This document shows, piece after piece, positions 53,617 to 61,858 of a stretch of 64,000 nucleotides of DNA. The notes beneath the pieces are model-generated. The model worked only from the letters and a program-made list of their open reading frames with translations, did not search any database and was not told the DNA's origin. Position 1 is the stretch's first letter. Each line of letters opens with the position of its first letter. Where the stretch lies: contig NZ_PJMS01000001.1 in NCBI RefSeq assembly GCF_002846555.1, positions 930,001 to 994,000 of the forward strand. Direction: 5' to 3'. The position numbers were made by a program, and so were the translations under genes. This DNA is from Aquimarina sp. MAR_2010_214 (GTDB lineage: Bacteria; Bacteroidota; Bacteroidia; Flavobacteriales; Flavobacteriaceae).

Positions 53617-53706
53617 GGCTTAGAACAACAATATAAAGAATATATGTCCTTTATACTCCATGTGTTTTTAATATGCTGTTGTATAGTTAGATATATAGTG
53701 TTAGTG
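53617..53706 (-). repeat. attC-like site, 94-bp family
   Basis: Sister of 51056-51149; the variable ends differ (unit start GTTCTAAGCC, unit end CACTAAC), whereas the interior is conserved, as expected for attC sites with cassette-specific ends. Confidence 0.75.
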
Positions 53707-54417
53707 GTTTTTTATTTTTTCTAACCCAATCCATTCGTGTTCAATATCTTTCATTAAAATAGCGTTATCAAATTTCACAGAACCTTTTGGGAAAATATTT
53801 TCATTCTCAAAAAAGCTAGAATGAACTTTCTTAACATTTAAAATAGATACTTTCCAGTTATATGCCTTGAGTTCTAATCCGTCAAAGTCATTTTTGTCAG
53901 GAGAATACCCAACTGAGCCATTCTCGAAAAACTCTGAGACACAATTTAGATTTTCAAATACACTTTCCTCATTCCATTTGTCAGTCTCATTTGCCTCAAT
54001 TGATAAAGAGGTTTCATCATCACTAATAAATGCCACATTATAATTCCCGTCAGATTCAATAACTGTAAATTTAGCAAGATGATGAACTCCCGGAAAAATA
54101 GTTCCTCCAGCTAAGGAGTTTAATTTAGAAGAAGTATCCCTTCTCGGAATGTAAACTCCTTCTTTTAACTTTCCGTTTTCGTTCCATTGAACCGCAATCC
54201 TGTGAGCTCCGTTCTCAGAGGAGATTCCGATTTGTTTTGGTAATCCCTTTGGTCTAATTTCTTTTAGTCTAATTAAACATATTCCTGCAATACCTTTCCC
54301 ATTAATAAGCTTGGGTTTAAATGGCTTTGGTAAATAATTTTCTAAGACTTCTTTGTCAACTTGATAGTTGATAAGGATTCGTCTGTCAATTATTCCTTTT
54401 ATTTTCGGTATTTTCAT
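53701..54417 (-). CDS. DUF2071/acetoacetate-decarboxylase-like protein
   Basis: 238 residues resembling DUF2071 (YqjF): YQVDKEVLENYLPKPFKPKL at the N-terminus, then IAGICLIRLKEIRPKGLP. A core-genome relative is at 58622-59356. Reaction unknown. Unit start GTTAGTG (54432-54438) and end CACTAAC (53700-53706) match exactly over 7 bases. Confidence 0.75.
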   Translation of the reverse strand: MKIPKIKGIIDRRILINYQVDKEVLENYLPKPFKPKLINGKGIAGICLIRLKEIRPKGLPKQIGISSENGAHRIAVQWNENGKLKEGVYIPRRDTSSKLNSLAGGTIFPGVHHLAKFTVIESDGNYNVAFISDDETSLSIEANETDKWNEESVFENLNCVSEFFENGSVGYSPDKNDFDGLELKAYNWKVSILNVKKVHSSFFENENIFPKGSVKFDNAILMKDIEHEWIGLEKIKNH

Positions 54418-54431
54418 TTTTTGAGAATTAT

Positions 54432-54566
54432 CACTAACGTGATTGTATATGGTTTGTTGCGTGTTTTAAAGACCTAATTTAGCAAATACAAACCGAATAG
54501 AAAATCCGAGAGGATTTTTGTAAGTAGGCTAGAAGCAGCAATAAATTATATACGGTGTTACCACAC
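54432..54566 (-). repeat. attC-like site
   Basis: The minus strand: GTGTGGTAACACCGTATATAA, inner GAAAATCC/GGATTTTC-type pairing, AACAAACCATATACAATCACGTTAGTG. Outer arms ACCGTATATAA and ATATACAATCACGTT pair. Confidence 0.7.
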
Positions 54567-54570
54567 GTTT

Positions 54571-55158
54571 TTATTCCACTCTTTTTAATTTCTCTCTATA
54601 TTTATATGTTTTTGAATTTAGAAAAACCACTAATAATGCAGCGCCAGATGAAAGATTAGAAACATCTAAAATTAAATTTTTCTTTTTATCTAATGACAAT
54701 CTCGCTTTTGTTAAGTCAAATCTCCCAAAAAGATATGGTACACCAATGAATTTTAAATTTTTCTTTTTCAAGTATAAATATCCATCTTTTTTTAATTCGG
54801 TTTTAACAACAACTTCTTGAAATATTTTTCCGTTTTCTAAATAAGTAATTCGTGTTTTTTTTGGACTTATTGTATTCAGTTCAAAATGGTAGCTTTTTAG
54901 GTTGTCTAATTTAATCCTCTCTTTTCCAGATTTTAGGTCAGTTAAAGTAAAGAAATTCCGATGGATTGATTTTTTAGTTTTATAAGCTTTAGAAATACTA
55001 TCAAATTCCAAATACATAATTTCATATTTGCCATTTAAATCAGCCAAGTTGTTTTTAGTTAAAGTTTTTGGATTTGAAATACTATTGTCAAATGAAGCGC
55101 AATTCTGAAAAAATATTGCCAGAATTAAAATCAAATAAAGTGGTTTCTGTCTTTTCAA
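54571..55158 (-). CDS. Lipoprotein of unknown function
   Basis: TTG at 55158 is chosen as start (KRQKPLYLILILAIFFQNCA), giving a lipoprotein leader and 195 residues; the ATG at 55248 is outside the cassette, inside the previous attC-like site. The mature part has a repeated strand pattern (TYLENGKIFQEVVVKTELKK). No family recognised. Unit ends match exactly over 10 bases. Confidence 0.68.
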   Translation of the reverse strand: MKRQKPLYLILILAIFFQNCASFDNSISNPKTLTKNNLADLNGKYEIMYLEFDSISKAYKTKKSIHRNFFTLTDLKSGKERIKLDNLKSYHFELNTISPKKTRITYLENGKIFQEVVVKTELKKDGYLYLKKKNLKFIGVPYLFGRFDLTKARLSLDKKKNLILDVSNLSSGAALLVVFLNSKTYKYREKLKRVE

Positions 55159-55174
55159 GAGTTTTTTGTTAAAT

Positions 55175-55265
55175 GTGTGGTAACAACAATATAAAGAATA
55201 TATGTCCATTATATTACATATGTTTTTTAATATCTGTTGTATAGTCATATACTATAGTGTAGTAC
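55175..55265 (-). repeat. attC-like site, 94-bp family
   Basis: The minus strand: CTACACTATAGTATATGAC, TATACAACAGATATTAA, CATATGTAATATAATGG, ATATTGTTGTTACCACAC. Third intact member of this family. Confidence 0.72.
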
Positions 55266-55283
55266 AACGTTTTTATTTGATAA

Positions 55284-55682
55284 TTAATTTGTTTCGAGTA
55301 ATATTCGTGCCCTTTCTGTATTTGGCCATTTATCAGCTATCATGCATATTTTAATTTGTTCTATCCAATGATTTTTATCTGTAACGTCATTAAAATAGGT
55401 TAGTTGGGAATTGTTTTCAATAGAGGGTTGAACAATATTTTTTTTCGATACCAATTTCACAAATGTCAGAGCTAAAACTTCTTTCGTTAGCTTTAAAGAT
55501 TGTAGATTTTTAGGTAGAATGTCTAGCGTACAAAATAATGAGTAATACAAATTATATAAATCCTCATAATCTAAGGAGTTTTGTAGTTTCTGATTAAGAT
55601 AATTATAAAGTATTTCAATACTATCTTTTTCAGATTTAGATCCCAATTTGATTTTTCCTTTCAAAAAGTTAAATATCTTCAT
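55284..55682 (-). CDS. Hypothetical protein
   Basis: 132 residues, cytoplasmic, helical (ILYNYLNQKLQNSLDYEDLY). No family recognised. Last clear cassette gene on the right side of the array. Confidence 0.6.
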   Translation of the reverse strand: MKIFNFLKGKIKLGSKSEKDSIEILYNYLNQKLQNSLDYEDLYNLYYSLFCTLDILPKNLQSLKLTKEVLALTFVKLVSKKNIVQPSIENNSQLTYFNDVTDKNHWIEQIKICMIADKWPNTERARILLETN

Positions 55683-55726
55683 TCTCTTAATATCTGTTGT
55701 ATAGTCATATAGTATAGTGCAATTAT
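55683..55726 (-). repeat. Truncated attC-like site at the right edge of the array
   Basis: About 31 bp (TAATATCTGTTGTATAG and following) match 55230-55260, but the second half is missing; the sequence passes directly into the gene at 55682. Marks the apparent right border. Confidence 0.5.
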
Positions 55727-55947
55727 TTGCCTTCTTTTTTCAATTGTAAATCTCCACAAACATGTTCGAGCAGTTCGCAGGCATCTACTTCTATCGCTAA
55801 GGCAATTAGATACAATTCGTCTGCTCTAAGTTTTGTGTTTTCATTGATCGAGAGTTCGCTTATCCTTTGTTTGCTTATGCCCGTTCTCCTAGATACTTGG
55901 GATTTATTCACAGCTTTTCTTTTTAAATAAGCTCCTAGCTTTGTCAT
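55723..55947 (-). CDS. Small XRE-family DNA-binding protein
   Basis: 74 residues with a canonical helix-turn-helix (NKSQVSRRTGISKQRISELS) and LRADELYLIALAIEVDACEL. Regulator without visible partner. Its 3' end runs into the truncated site, so it may be the last cassette gene. Confidence 0.85.
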   Translation of the reverse strand: MTKLGAYLKRKAVNKSQVSRRTGISKQRISELSINENTKLRADELYLIALAIEVDACELLEHVCGDLQLKKEGK

Positions 55948-56067
55948 TTGGATTTCATTTTATTCGGTCTAATTATATGAATTATTATGACTAATGTGAA
56001 GAAATTCTTCATTTTATTTCCATATAGTCAATTTTATATGTATAATTGTCAAGAAAATATGTAAACA

Positions 56068-56277
56068 ATGATTGATAACAACCAAAAAAAGTGCCAGACG
56101 TATATTAAAATCCCTCTTACAGGAGAAAAAGAACTAGAAGTATATAAAGATGGGATTCTGGGAATATTAAGTAAAGTAGAAATACATAGCGCAGACAAAA
56201 GAATGATAGGGCATCTTAAAACCGTATACAAATTATTAGATTGTATACAGGTGCAGGATATACGATCTGTTTCTTAA
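56068..56277 (+). CDS. Small hypothetical protein
   Basis: 69 residues (IDNNQKKCQTYIKIPLTGEK), cytoplasmic, starting 120 bp after the divergent XRE gene; the two may share a promoter region at 55948-56067. No family recognised; could still be a chance frame. Confidence 0.5.
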   Translation: MIDNNQKKCQTYIKIPLTGEKELEVYKDGILGILSKVEIHSADKRMIGHLKTVYKLLDCIQVQDIRSVS

Positions 56278-56358
56278 TACCGATATCCCAAAAAATGAAA
56301 GCTATGATTATGATGGGATTAAAAAAAAGAGTAAATTTGTCAAAGATTGACAAAATGA

Positions 56359-56664
56359 ATGAAAGAAACGTTTGGAGAATATATCAAAATGCTTAGAACA
56401 ACAAAAGGGCTTACGCTAACCCAACTGGCAGGGCTATTACAAATGGATTTTGCAAATCTAAGCAGAATGGAGAATGGTATACGTGATTTTGATAAAAAGA
56501 AACTCTCTAAACTGGCAGAAGTTTTTGACCTTAGTATAGAAGAATTACAAGGCGAATACGCAAGTGATCAACTCGCAAAGCATATGTATGAAATAGGTTG
56601 TTCTAAAGAGCTACTTAAAGTTGCAGAAGAAAAAGCAGAATATCGCAGAACAATAAAAAAATAA
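56359..56664 (+). CDS. XRE-family regulator
   Basis: 101 residues: HTH at about 10-65 (KGLTLTQLAGLLQMDFANLS then RMENGIRDFDKKKLSKLAEV). The C-terminal EEKAEYRRTIKK tail is typical of small Bacteroidota regulators that often sit beside DNA methyltransferases; none is nearby here. Confidence 0.88.
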   Translation: MKETFGEYIKMLRTTKGLTLTQLAGLLQMDFANLSRMENGIRDFDKKKLSKLAEVFDLSIEELQGEYASDQLAKHMYEIGCSKELLKVAEEKAEYRRTIKK

Positions 56665-56667
56665 TAC

Positions 56668-56791
56668 CTGTTGTGCATTTGGGATTTTTGATTCAAAAAA
56701 GCTATTCTCGATACATTTTGTCTTCATTTTACTAAGACAAAACACTCGAACTGACGCTTTTTTTACAATGTTTTTTCTAAACGCACAACAG
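56668..56791. repeat. 124-bp cruciform-forming palindrome
   Basis: CTGTTGTGC (56668-56676) pairs with GCACAACAG (56783-56791). Nearer the centre AAAAAAGC pairs with GCTTTTTT and TCTCGA-TTTTGTCTT with AAGACAAAA-TCGA. The whole 124 bp can fold back. The rest of the 410-bp gene-free gap (56792-57074) shows nothing recognisable. Confidence 0.65.
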
Positions 56792-57074
56792 ATTACATAC
56801 GATACCTTTTTTACAGATTTAAGGTATTCTTTTTTTCAGGGCTACATTGCACATCCTACCTGGCAATCCTGTAAATCTGTAATATATAAAGAGAGAAAGT
56901 GATGTATGTTTGATTATACATTCTAAACTCTTTAGAAGTCGAAAACACTTATATCCGCTTCTTTTTGAGAAGATAGCACTTGGCATGCATTTGGTTTTTC
57001 TAATGTGTGTTTTAGCAAAGGCCGGAGACTACGCTAATTTTATCTAAATCAAAGGAAACCATAAATATAAGCAG

Positions 57075-57416
57075 ATGAAAATAGATCTAGACACTCAAAT
57101 TTTTCCGCAATTTAAGCTATCAACACATCAGGATTTGATCTTATATCTTATTAAGAACGAATTATTAGGTACTCGATTTATAAATCAATTAGCCTCGGTT
57201 GGTTTCGACACTTCTTTTTTTAGTGTAGAGCTGGGGATGGCGATTTTATCACTAATGGGTTTTAAAAACCGAACTGATGCTTTGTGGGAGTGGTATCATG
57301 GTACTGTAGATGCCTATGCGGCAAAAGTTTGTCTAGAAGATCATGCTGCTACCAGAGCCGTTTCTTTTGATTTTTATATTGCATTACGAATAAAACTACA
57401 TACCGAACAAGGGTGA
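57075..57416 (+). CDS. Hypothetical protein
   Basis: 113 residues (KIDLDTQIFPQFKLSTHQDL), Asp/Glu-poor second half with YHGTVDAYAAKVCLEDHAAT. Cytoplasmic; no family recognised. Isolated gene after a long spacer. Confidence 0.62.
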   Translation: MKIDLDTQIFPQFKLSTHQDLILYLIKNELLGTRFINQLASVGFDTSFFSVELGMAILSLMGFKNRTDALWEWYHGTVDAYAAKVCLEDHAATRAVSFDFYIALRIKLHTEQG

Positions 57417-57488
57417 TACAAAAACTAGTTTGTGTTCAATTTAGAAAGCTATATAATTTGGCAAAACAATCTGTTTTTATAGTGCTAT

Positions 57489-58013
57489 TTATTCTGTTGC
57501 GGTAGCCTTTGATTTAGTCTTTTCTATTGAGGATGCATGATCTTTGATTACATACCATTTGTTGTCTATTTTTTCTAAATCATAACTAACCATCATATGA
57601 TTAAAGTAAGGGCTGCCATTTCTATTGGGTTCTCTATACATGGCCTCGGTAACGGCCATTCCGATTTTATCTCCCACTTTTATATTTGCTATTTTTGTCT
57701 CTATAGTCCAGGTAGTATCTTTAAACCATTCCTGGTGTAAAGCAACAAATTCATCTACAGTGTTTTTAATTTTTGAATCAGGTAAAATGAGCTGCATTTC
57801 TCCTATTGGAGATAGTGTTGATTTTAAGGAGTCGAGATTCTTATTCTCTAAGGCTATAAGATGTGTTTGTAATGTTTTTGTAAAAAGCAATTCGTTTTGT
57901 TCTTGGGCAGCTTTGTGATCAATGGGTTTTTTGGTGGTATTAGTACATGAGCTTAAAAATATTGCTAGCAACACAAAGGCTGCAACGAATTGAATTGTAC
58001 GACTATTTTTCAT
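57489..58013 (-). CDS. SnoaL/NTF2-like lipoprotein
   Basis: 174 residues: lipoprotein leader (FVAAFVLLAIFLSSCTNT) and an NTF2-like cone (LIALENKNLDSLKSTLSP ... FVALHQEWFKDTTWTIETKI). It probably binds a small ligand in the periplasm. Followed upstream on the same strand by a secreted protein gene. Confidence 0.78.
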   Translation of the reverse strand: MKNSRTIQFVAAFVLLAIFLSSCTNTTKKPIDHKAAQEQNELLFTKTLQTHLIALENKNLDSLKSTLSPIGEMQLILPDSKIKNTVDEFVALHQEWFKDTTWTIETKIANIKVGDKIGMAVTEAMYREPNRNGSPYFNHMMVSYDLEKIDNKWYVIKDHASSIEKTKSKATATE

Positions 58014-58065
58014 GAGTTCTGTTTTAAAAGATGATTTGTTTTTGTTGTGATAGGATGCTATGTTT

Positions 58066-58596
58066 TTATCTTTTTTTTCTTAATGTGTTACTCATTACAT
58101 GTGCATGTTCTAAAAATTTTGATTGTTCAAAAACTCGGTTAAACATGCGTTCTCCTTTTTTAAGTTCTTTTATGAGCCTGGAGTTATTAAAATAATAACG
58201 ACCTTCGAATATGGTTTCTGGCTGCAAAGAGGTGTCAAAAGACATCCATTCACCAGATGCATCATAAACACTTTTAAACTTATTCTCTTGTTCATAAGCA
58301 AAAAACAGTTTGCCCTCTTTTAGGTAATATGCTATTACAATAGATCCATGAGAGACTCCAATCCATTCAATATATTTTACCAGTTGGCCATTTTCAAAAT
58401 ACCCGGTAAGCTGACCACCACCATCTGTTGTATACTCCATGAATTCCTCATTGTATAAGTCCATCTTTTCTAGTTGATGATTTGAATTAATACGTTGAAA
58501 TTCAGCCCTGATTTTTAGGATTTGCTCATCGGTATTCTGAGAAACCCCTATGAAAGGAATGACTAGTATACCTATAAACAGTAAAATGGTTCTCAT
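58066..58596 (-). CDS. Secreted hypothetical protein
   Basis: 176 residues with a signal peptide (RTILLFIGILVIPFIGVSQN) and MORN-like strand pattern (GQLTGYFENGQLVKYIEWIG). No catalytic motif. It starts 25 bp past the DUF2071 gene and 52 bp before the lipoprotein gene; likely one operon. Confidence 0.65.
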   Translation of the reverse strand: MRTILLFIGILVIPFIGVSQNTDEQILKIRAEFQRINSNHQLEKMDLYNEEFMEYTTDGGGQLTGYFENGQLVKYIEWIGVSHGSIVIAYYLKEGKLFFAYEQENKFKSVYDASGEWMSFDTSLQPETIFEGRYYFNNSRLIKELKKGERMFNRVFEQSKFLEHAHVMSNTLRKKR

Positions 58597-58621
58597 AGTA
58601 ATGGTGTATAAAAACTAGTAT

Positions 58622-59356
58622 TTATGATAGTGCAATTCTTTCTTTTTTGTTCTTCCCCCATGCAATTACATTTACCCCTTTTGAATATTGAATTTTATCG
58701 GGCTTCTCCTTAATCAATTTATCAAATCTTGGGTAGTTTACCTTTAGATGAGTAAGCTCGATTTTTTGTATTGGCCATTCGATATGATGAATCTCAAATT
58801 CATTGATCGATCTCTCTGTATCTTGAAACAAAGCATACCTTTCTGTAAGCCATTTGTCGAGAGTGCTTTTTTCTGTAATTTCTTCTCCAATAGAAAACTG
58901 TATGTCTAATTCATCCTTAAATTCAGGATTTATTGACTGATATTGGTGTTCGCTTCGCGTTATTTTTGAATACCGATATGGCAATTCAGAAATTGCCTTA
59001 GCTATTTTACAGGATAAGCTTGTTCCTCCTTCTATACTTAGAAAATAGACGCCCGTTTTTGAATTAGACTTGACATACGTTCTAATATTAATTTCATCAA
59101 AAGTAGAGATAGGAGGAAATGCCGGTAGATGTTTAGGTCGAATTTTTTCCATGGTAAAAGCTACCAAAGAAACCCAGGGTTTCCCTTCAAAAAGATCGAT
59201 TTCTAGCTCTTTTGGAACATATTTTTGTAGTTCGGATAATTCGACCTGCCAATGAATAAATATTGCATTATTCCATTCCTGGTAGAATTTCCAGTTTTTA
59301 TCTGGGATTTTCCAGGGACGGTGCTCTGTCGTATTTAATAGTTCCTTGATTGACAT
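58622..59356 (-). CDS. DUF2071 (YqjF-family) protein
   Basis: 244 residues with DUF2071 features: NAIFIHWQVELSELQKYVPK, GKPWVSLVAFTMEKIRPKHL and FDEINIRTYVKSNSKTGVYF. Function unknown; relatives are acetoacetate decarboxylase-like. It starts exactly adjacent to the glycoside hydrolase gene end (1 bp). Confidence 0.88.
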   Translation of the reverse strand: MSIKELLNTTEHRPWKIPDKNWKFYQEWNNAIFIHWQVELSELQKYVPKELEIDLFEGKPWVSLVAFTMEKIRPKHLPAFPPISTFDEINIRTYVKSNSKTGVYFLSIEGGTSLSCKIAKAISELPYRYSKITRSEHQYQSINPEFKDELDIQFSIGEEITEKSTLDKWLTERYALFQDTERSINEFEIHHIEWPIQKIELTHLKVNYPRFDKLIKEKPDKIQYSKGVNVIAWGKNKKERIALS

Positions 59357-60463
59357 TTATTTAATGACCCCAGCACATACTTTTAATCTTAAGATTTTCT
59401 TTACCGATTGCATTACTTGTTTTTTATAGGCTGCATTGGTTTTCATTTCGGCAAGGATAGCATTTATCGTTTTTACTTCGTTTTGTGGCATCAGGATCAG
59501 GTCACAACCTGCTTTAGAGGCGAGTAGGGGAGCGTTGTCTAATATCGTAACGGCTTTCATAATATTAAGCGCATCGGATATAACAATACCTCTAAACCCC
59601 ATTTTTTCTTTTAATAAGCCAGTAATAATTTTTCGAGAACAGCTAGAGGGTAATCCATCGGTATCATATTCCTTATTGTTTTTAATAGTGATATGAGCAA
59701 CCATGATCGAAAGCACACCATCTTCGATAATTTTTTTATAATTATCTACCTCTTGTAAAGGGCCATCTATATATACACTTTGCTTATGGGTATCTCCCTT
59801 TACAAGCCCGTGACCGGGAAAATGTTTTGCGGTGGCTATGATCCCACTTTCTTGAGAACACTTTATAAATTGATTGGCAAGGCGAACTACATCTTCTTTA
59901 TTATCTCCATAACTTCTGGATTTTATAGCTTCATTATTAGGGCTGATATCCAGTACGGGAGCATAGTTGTGGTGCACACCAATATCTCTAAGTTCCTGGT
60001 TGATAATATTAACTACAGAATCTGATTGTGCTTCGTTTTTGATATCAATAGTTTTACCTACTTTACGGGCTCCTTTGATCCTGGAAGAGAATAAACTAGG
60101 CTCGGCATCCATACTAAACAAAAGCGGGATGGTCTTGTTTTTTGCAGTAATAGCATTAAGCGTGTTGATGTCTTCGGTATGTTTTTGTTTGTGCCCTTTT
60201 AGATAAACTACACCTCCGATAGCATTTTGCATGGCTAATTTTTTGACTGTAGCTGCTGGCTTACCTATTTCTCCACCAGAGGTGATGATCATTTGGGCCA
60301 CCTTTTGTCGATCGTTTAATGTATTAAAAATAGAATCTACTGTATATTCTAGTTCGGAAGTATAGGAGTAAAAATCTTGTAAGCTAAATTTTGGTGCTTT
60401 TTGGGCATAGCTAGAAGTTGATAACAGGGTAATGCAAAAAATCAATCGAAAAAAACAGTTCAT
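59357..60463 (-). CDS. Family 3 glycoside hydrolase, beta-N-acetylglucosaminidase type
   Basis: 368 residues, signal peptide (FFRLIFCITLLSTSSYAQ), then a GH3 N-terminal TIM barrel. The NagZ-type motif KHFPGHG with its His is present, and VISDALNIMKA supplies the nucleophile Asp. It should release GlcNAc from peptidoglycan or chitin fragments. A secreted NagZ-like enzyme for cell-wall recycling or scavenging. Confidence 0.88.
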   Translation of the reverse strand: MNCFFRLIFCITLLSTSSYAQKAPKFSLQDFYSYTSELEYTVDSIFNTLNDRQKVAQMIITSGGEIGKPAATVKKLAMQNAIGGVVYLKGHKQKHTEDINTLNAITAKNKTIPLLFSMDAEPSLFSSRIKGARKVGKTIDIKNEAQSDSVVNIINQELRDIGVHHNYAPVLDISPNNEAIKSRSYGDNKEDVVRLANQFIKCSQESGIIATAKHFPGHGLVKGDTHKQSVYIDGPLQEVDNYKKIIEDGVLSIMVAHITIKNNKEYDTDGLPSSCSRKIITGLLKEKMGFRGIVISDALNIMKAVTILDNAPLLASKAGCDLILMPQNEVKTINAILAEMKTNAAYKKQVMQSVKKILRLKVCAGVIK

Positions 60464-60493
60464 ATAATATAATTAAGCAGATATTTTTTTTGT

Positions 60494-61345
60494 TTAACAT
60501 TGAATAGGAACTTCATCCAACTGTCCCCATTCACTCCATGATCCATCATATACAGATACATTATGATATCCTGCCAGCTCTGCAGCAAGCATAATAATAC
60601 ATGCGGTAATGCCTGATCCACATGTAAAGATCAGTTTTTTGTCTTCAATATTAAAATGCTGTAGCATTTTTTGTAATTCGACAGTAGATCGCATTTTACC
60701 ATCATCAAGTACTTTTGTGTAATGCAGATTCATCGAATTTGGAATATGCCCTCCTTTAAGACTTTCTCTGGGTTCGGGTTCTGATGCAGTAAATCTACCC
60801 GGGGAACGCGCATCCAGTATTAAAGAACTTTCAGAATTCATTTCTATAAGTACCGTTTTTGCATTGGTAACCAAGTTAGGAATGTAATTGGCTTCAAAAT
60901 TTCCGCGAGTGTATTCTTGTAGGCTGGTATCTTCAGTTTCACAAGGGTGCTCGGCTTTTTGCCAGGCCGGGAAACCACCATCTAATATGGCAACATTTTG
61001 ATGCCCCATGGTTGTAAACATCCATCGTACTCTTGGGCTGGAGTAGATTCCTAATGTATCATAGATCACTATGGTATGATGAGAACTAATCCCAAGTGTT
61101 TTACAAGCTTCTGAGAAAGCTTCTGCAGAAGGAAGCATATTAGGGATATCGGTGGTTGGATCAGAAAAAACACCTTTAATATCAAAAAATCGAGCTCCTT
61201 TGATTTTTAGATTCGAATTTTTTGGCTGGTCTTGAGCAGTTACTTTTTTGATTGTAGCATCCAGAATCACCAAATCGGGATGGTCTAGATGTTTAGAAAG
61301 CCAGTTTACGGATACAATAGGTGGTGTGATTTGTAATGTACTCAT
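60494..61345 (-). CDS. Thiosulfate/3-mercaptopyruvate sulfurtransferase, two rhodanese domains
   Basis: 283 residues: inactive N-terminal rhodanese domain (about 10-130) and active C-terminal one (about 160-280) with the catalytic loop CGSGITACI, the CGSGxTA form of 3-mercaptopyruvate sulfurtransferases. It transfers sulfane sulfur to a thiol acceptor in the cytoplasm. Upstream neighbour is a SnoaL-like gene 17 bp away. Confidence 0.92.
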   Translation of the reverse strand: MSTLQITPPIVSVNWLSKHLDHPDLVILDATIKKVTAQDQPKNSNLKIKGARFFDIKGVFSDPTTDIPNMLPSAEAFSEACKTLGISSHHTIVIYDTLGIYSSPRVRWMFTTMGHQNVAILDGGFPAWQKAEHPCETEDTSLQEYTRGNFEANYIPNLVTNAKTVLIEMNSESSLILDARSPGRFTASEPEPRESLKGGHIPNSMNLHYTKVLDDGKMRSTVELQKMLQHFNIEDKKLIFTCGSGITACIIMLAAELAGYHNVSVYDGSWSEWGQLDEVPIQC

Positions 61346-61362
61346 AGGGTAAGGTATTAAGA

Positions 61363-61818
61363 TCAGGAGGTCATAAATTTATCAAGCATTCTATTGGTTT
61401 GCTGGTTTAGTTTTTTCTTAAAAAAGCTAGTTCCACCGAGCAAAGCACCTTTCCATCCTATGGCTTGAGAAGCCCATCGATGCAGGTTAAAATCATCTGT
61501 GTGTTTTATGATTTTACCATCTTTAAATTCGAATTGAGCATCAATCTTATTATGAACAGATCTTCCTGTTTTACTAAAAGAGTACCATGCTTCCCAATGC
61601 GCAGATCCTTTTTGATCATTAGCTTCAACGTGTGAAAACTCTACTCTAAAATTTCTTGCATTTTTACATAGCATGCGCCACATGCCTTTTGCACGATTTC
61701 CTTTTAGTTTTCCAAAACCGGGATCTTCAAAAACCACATCATCGTGATAACATGATATCATGGTTTCGGCATCGAGATTGCTTAATCCGGTATAAAACGT
61801 TTCAATAAGCTTCTTCAT
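61363..61818 (-). CDS. NTF2/SnoaL-like protein
   Basis: 151 residues (LIETFYTGLSNLDAETMISC), a cone-fold pattern with HDDVVFEDPGFGKLKG and VHNKIDAQFEFKDGKIIKHT. No signal peptide. It may be a small-molecule isomerase or binding protein; probably co-transcribed with the rhodanese gene. Confidence 0.85.
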   Translation of the reverse strand: MKKLIETFYTGLSNLDAETMISCYHDDVVFEDPGFGKLKGNRAKGMWRMLCKNARNFRVEFSHVEANDQKGSAHWEAWYSFSKTGRSVHNKIDAQFEFKDGKIIKHTDDFNLHRWASQAIGWKGALLGGTSFFKKKLNQQTNRMLDKFMTS

Positions 61819-61858
61819 AGGGTGATAGTAAAAATCAGTGGCATGAAGATAAGAATAA

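Noticed and set aside
19089..55726. CRISPR array
   Set aside because: The repeats are long, palindromic, variable at their ends and separated by genes, not by uniform short spacers; no cas genes are seen.
17876..55947. Prophage or integrative conjugative element
   Set aside because: No phage structural, integrase, conjugation or tRNA-attachment genes are present; the genes are unrelated small units.
55723..56664. Toxin-antitoxin locus built on the two XRE genes
   Set aside because: No RelE/HipA/ImmA-like partner is adjacent and the neighbouring 69-residue gene has no toxin-like feature.
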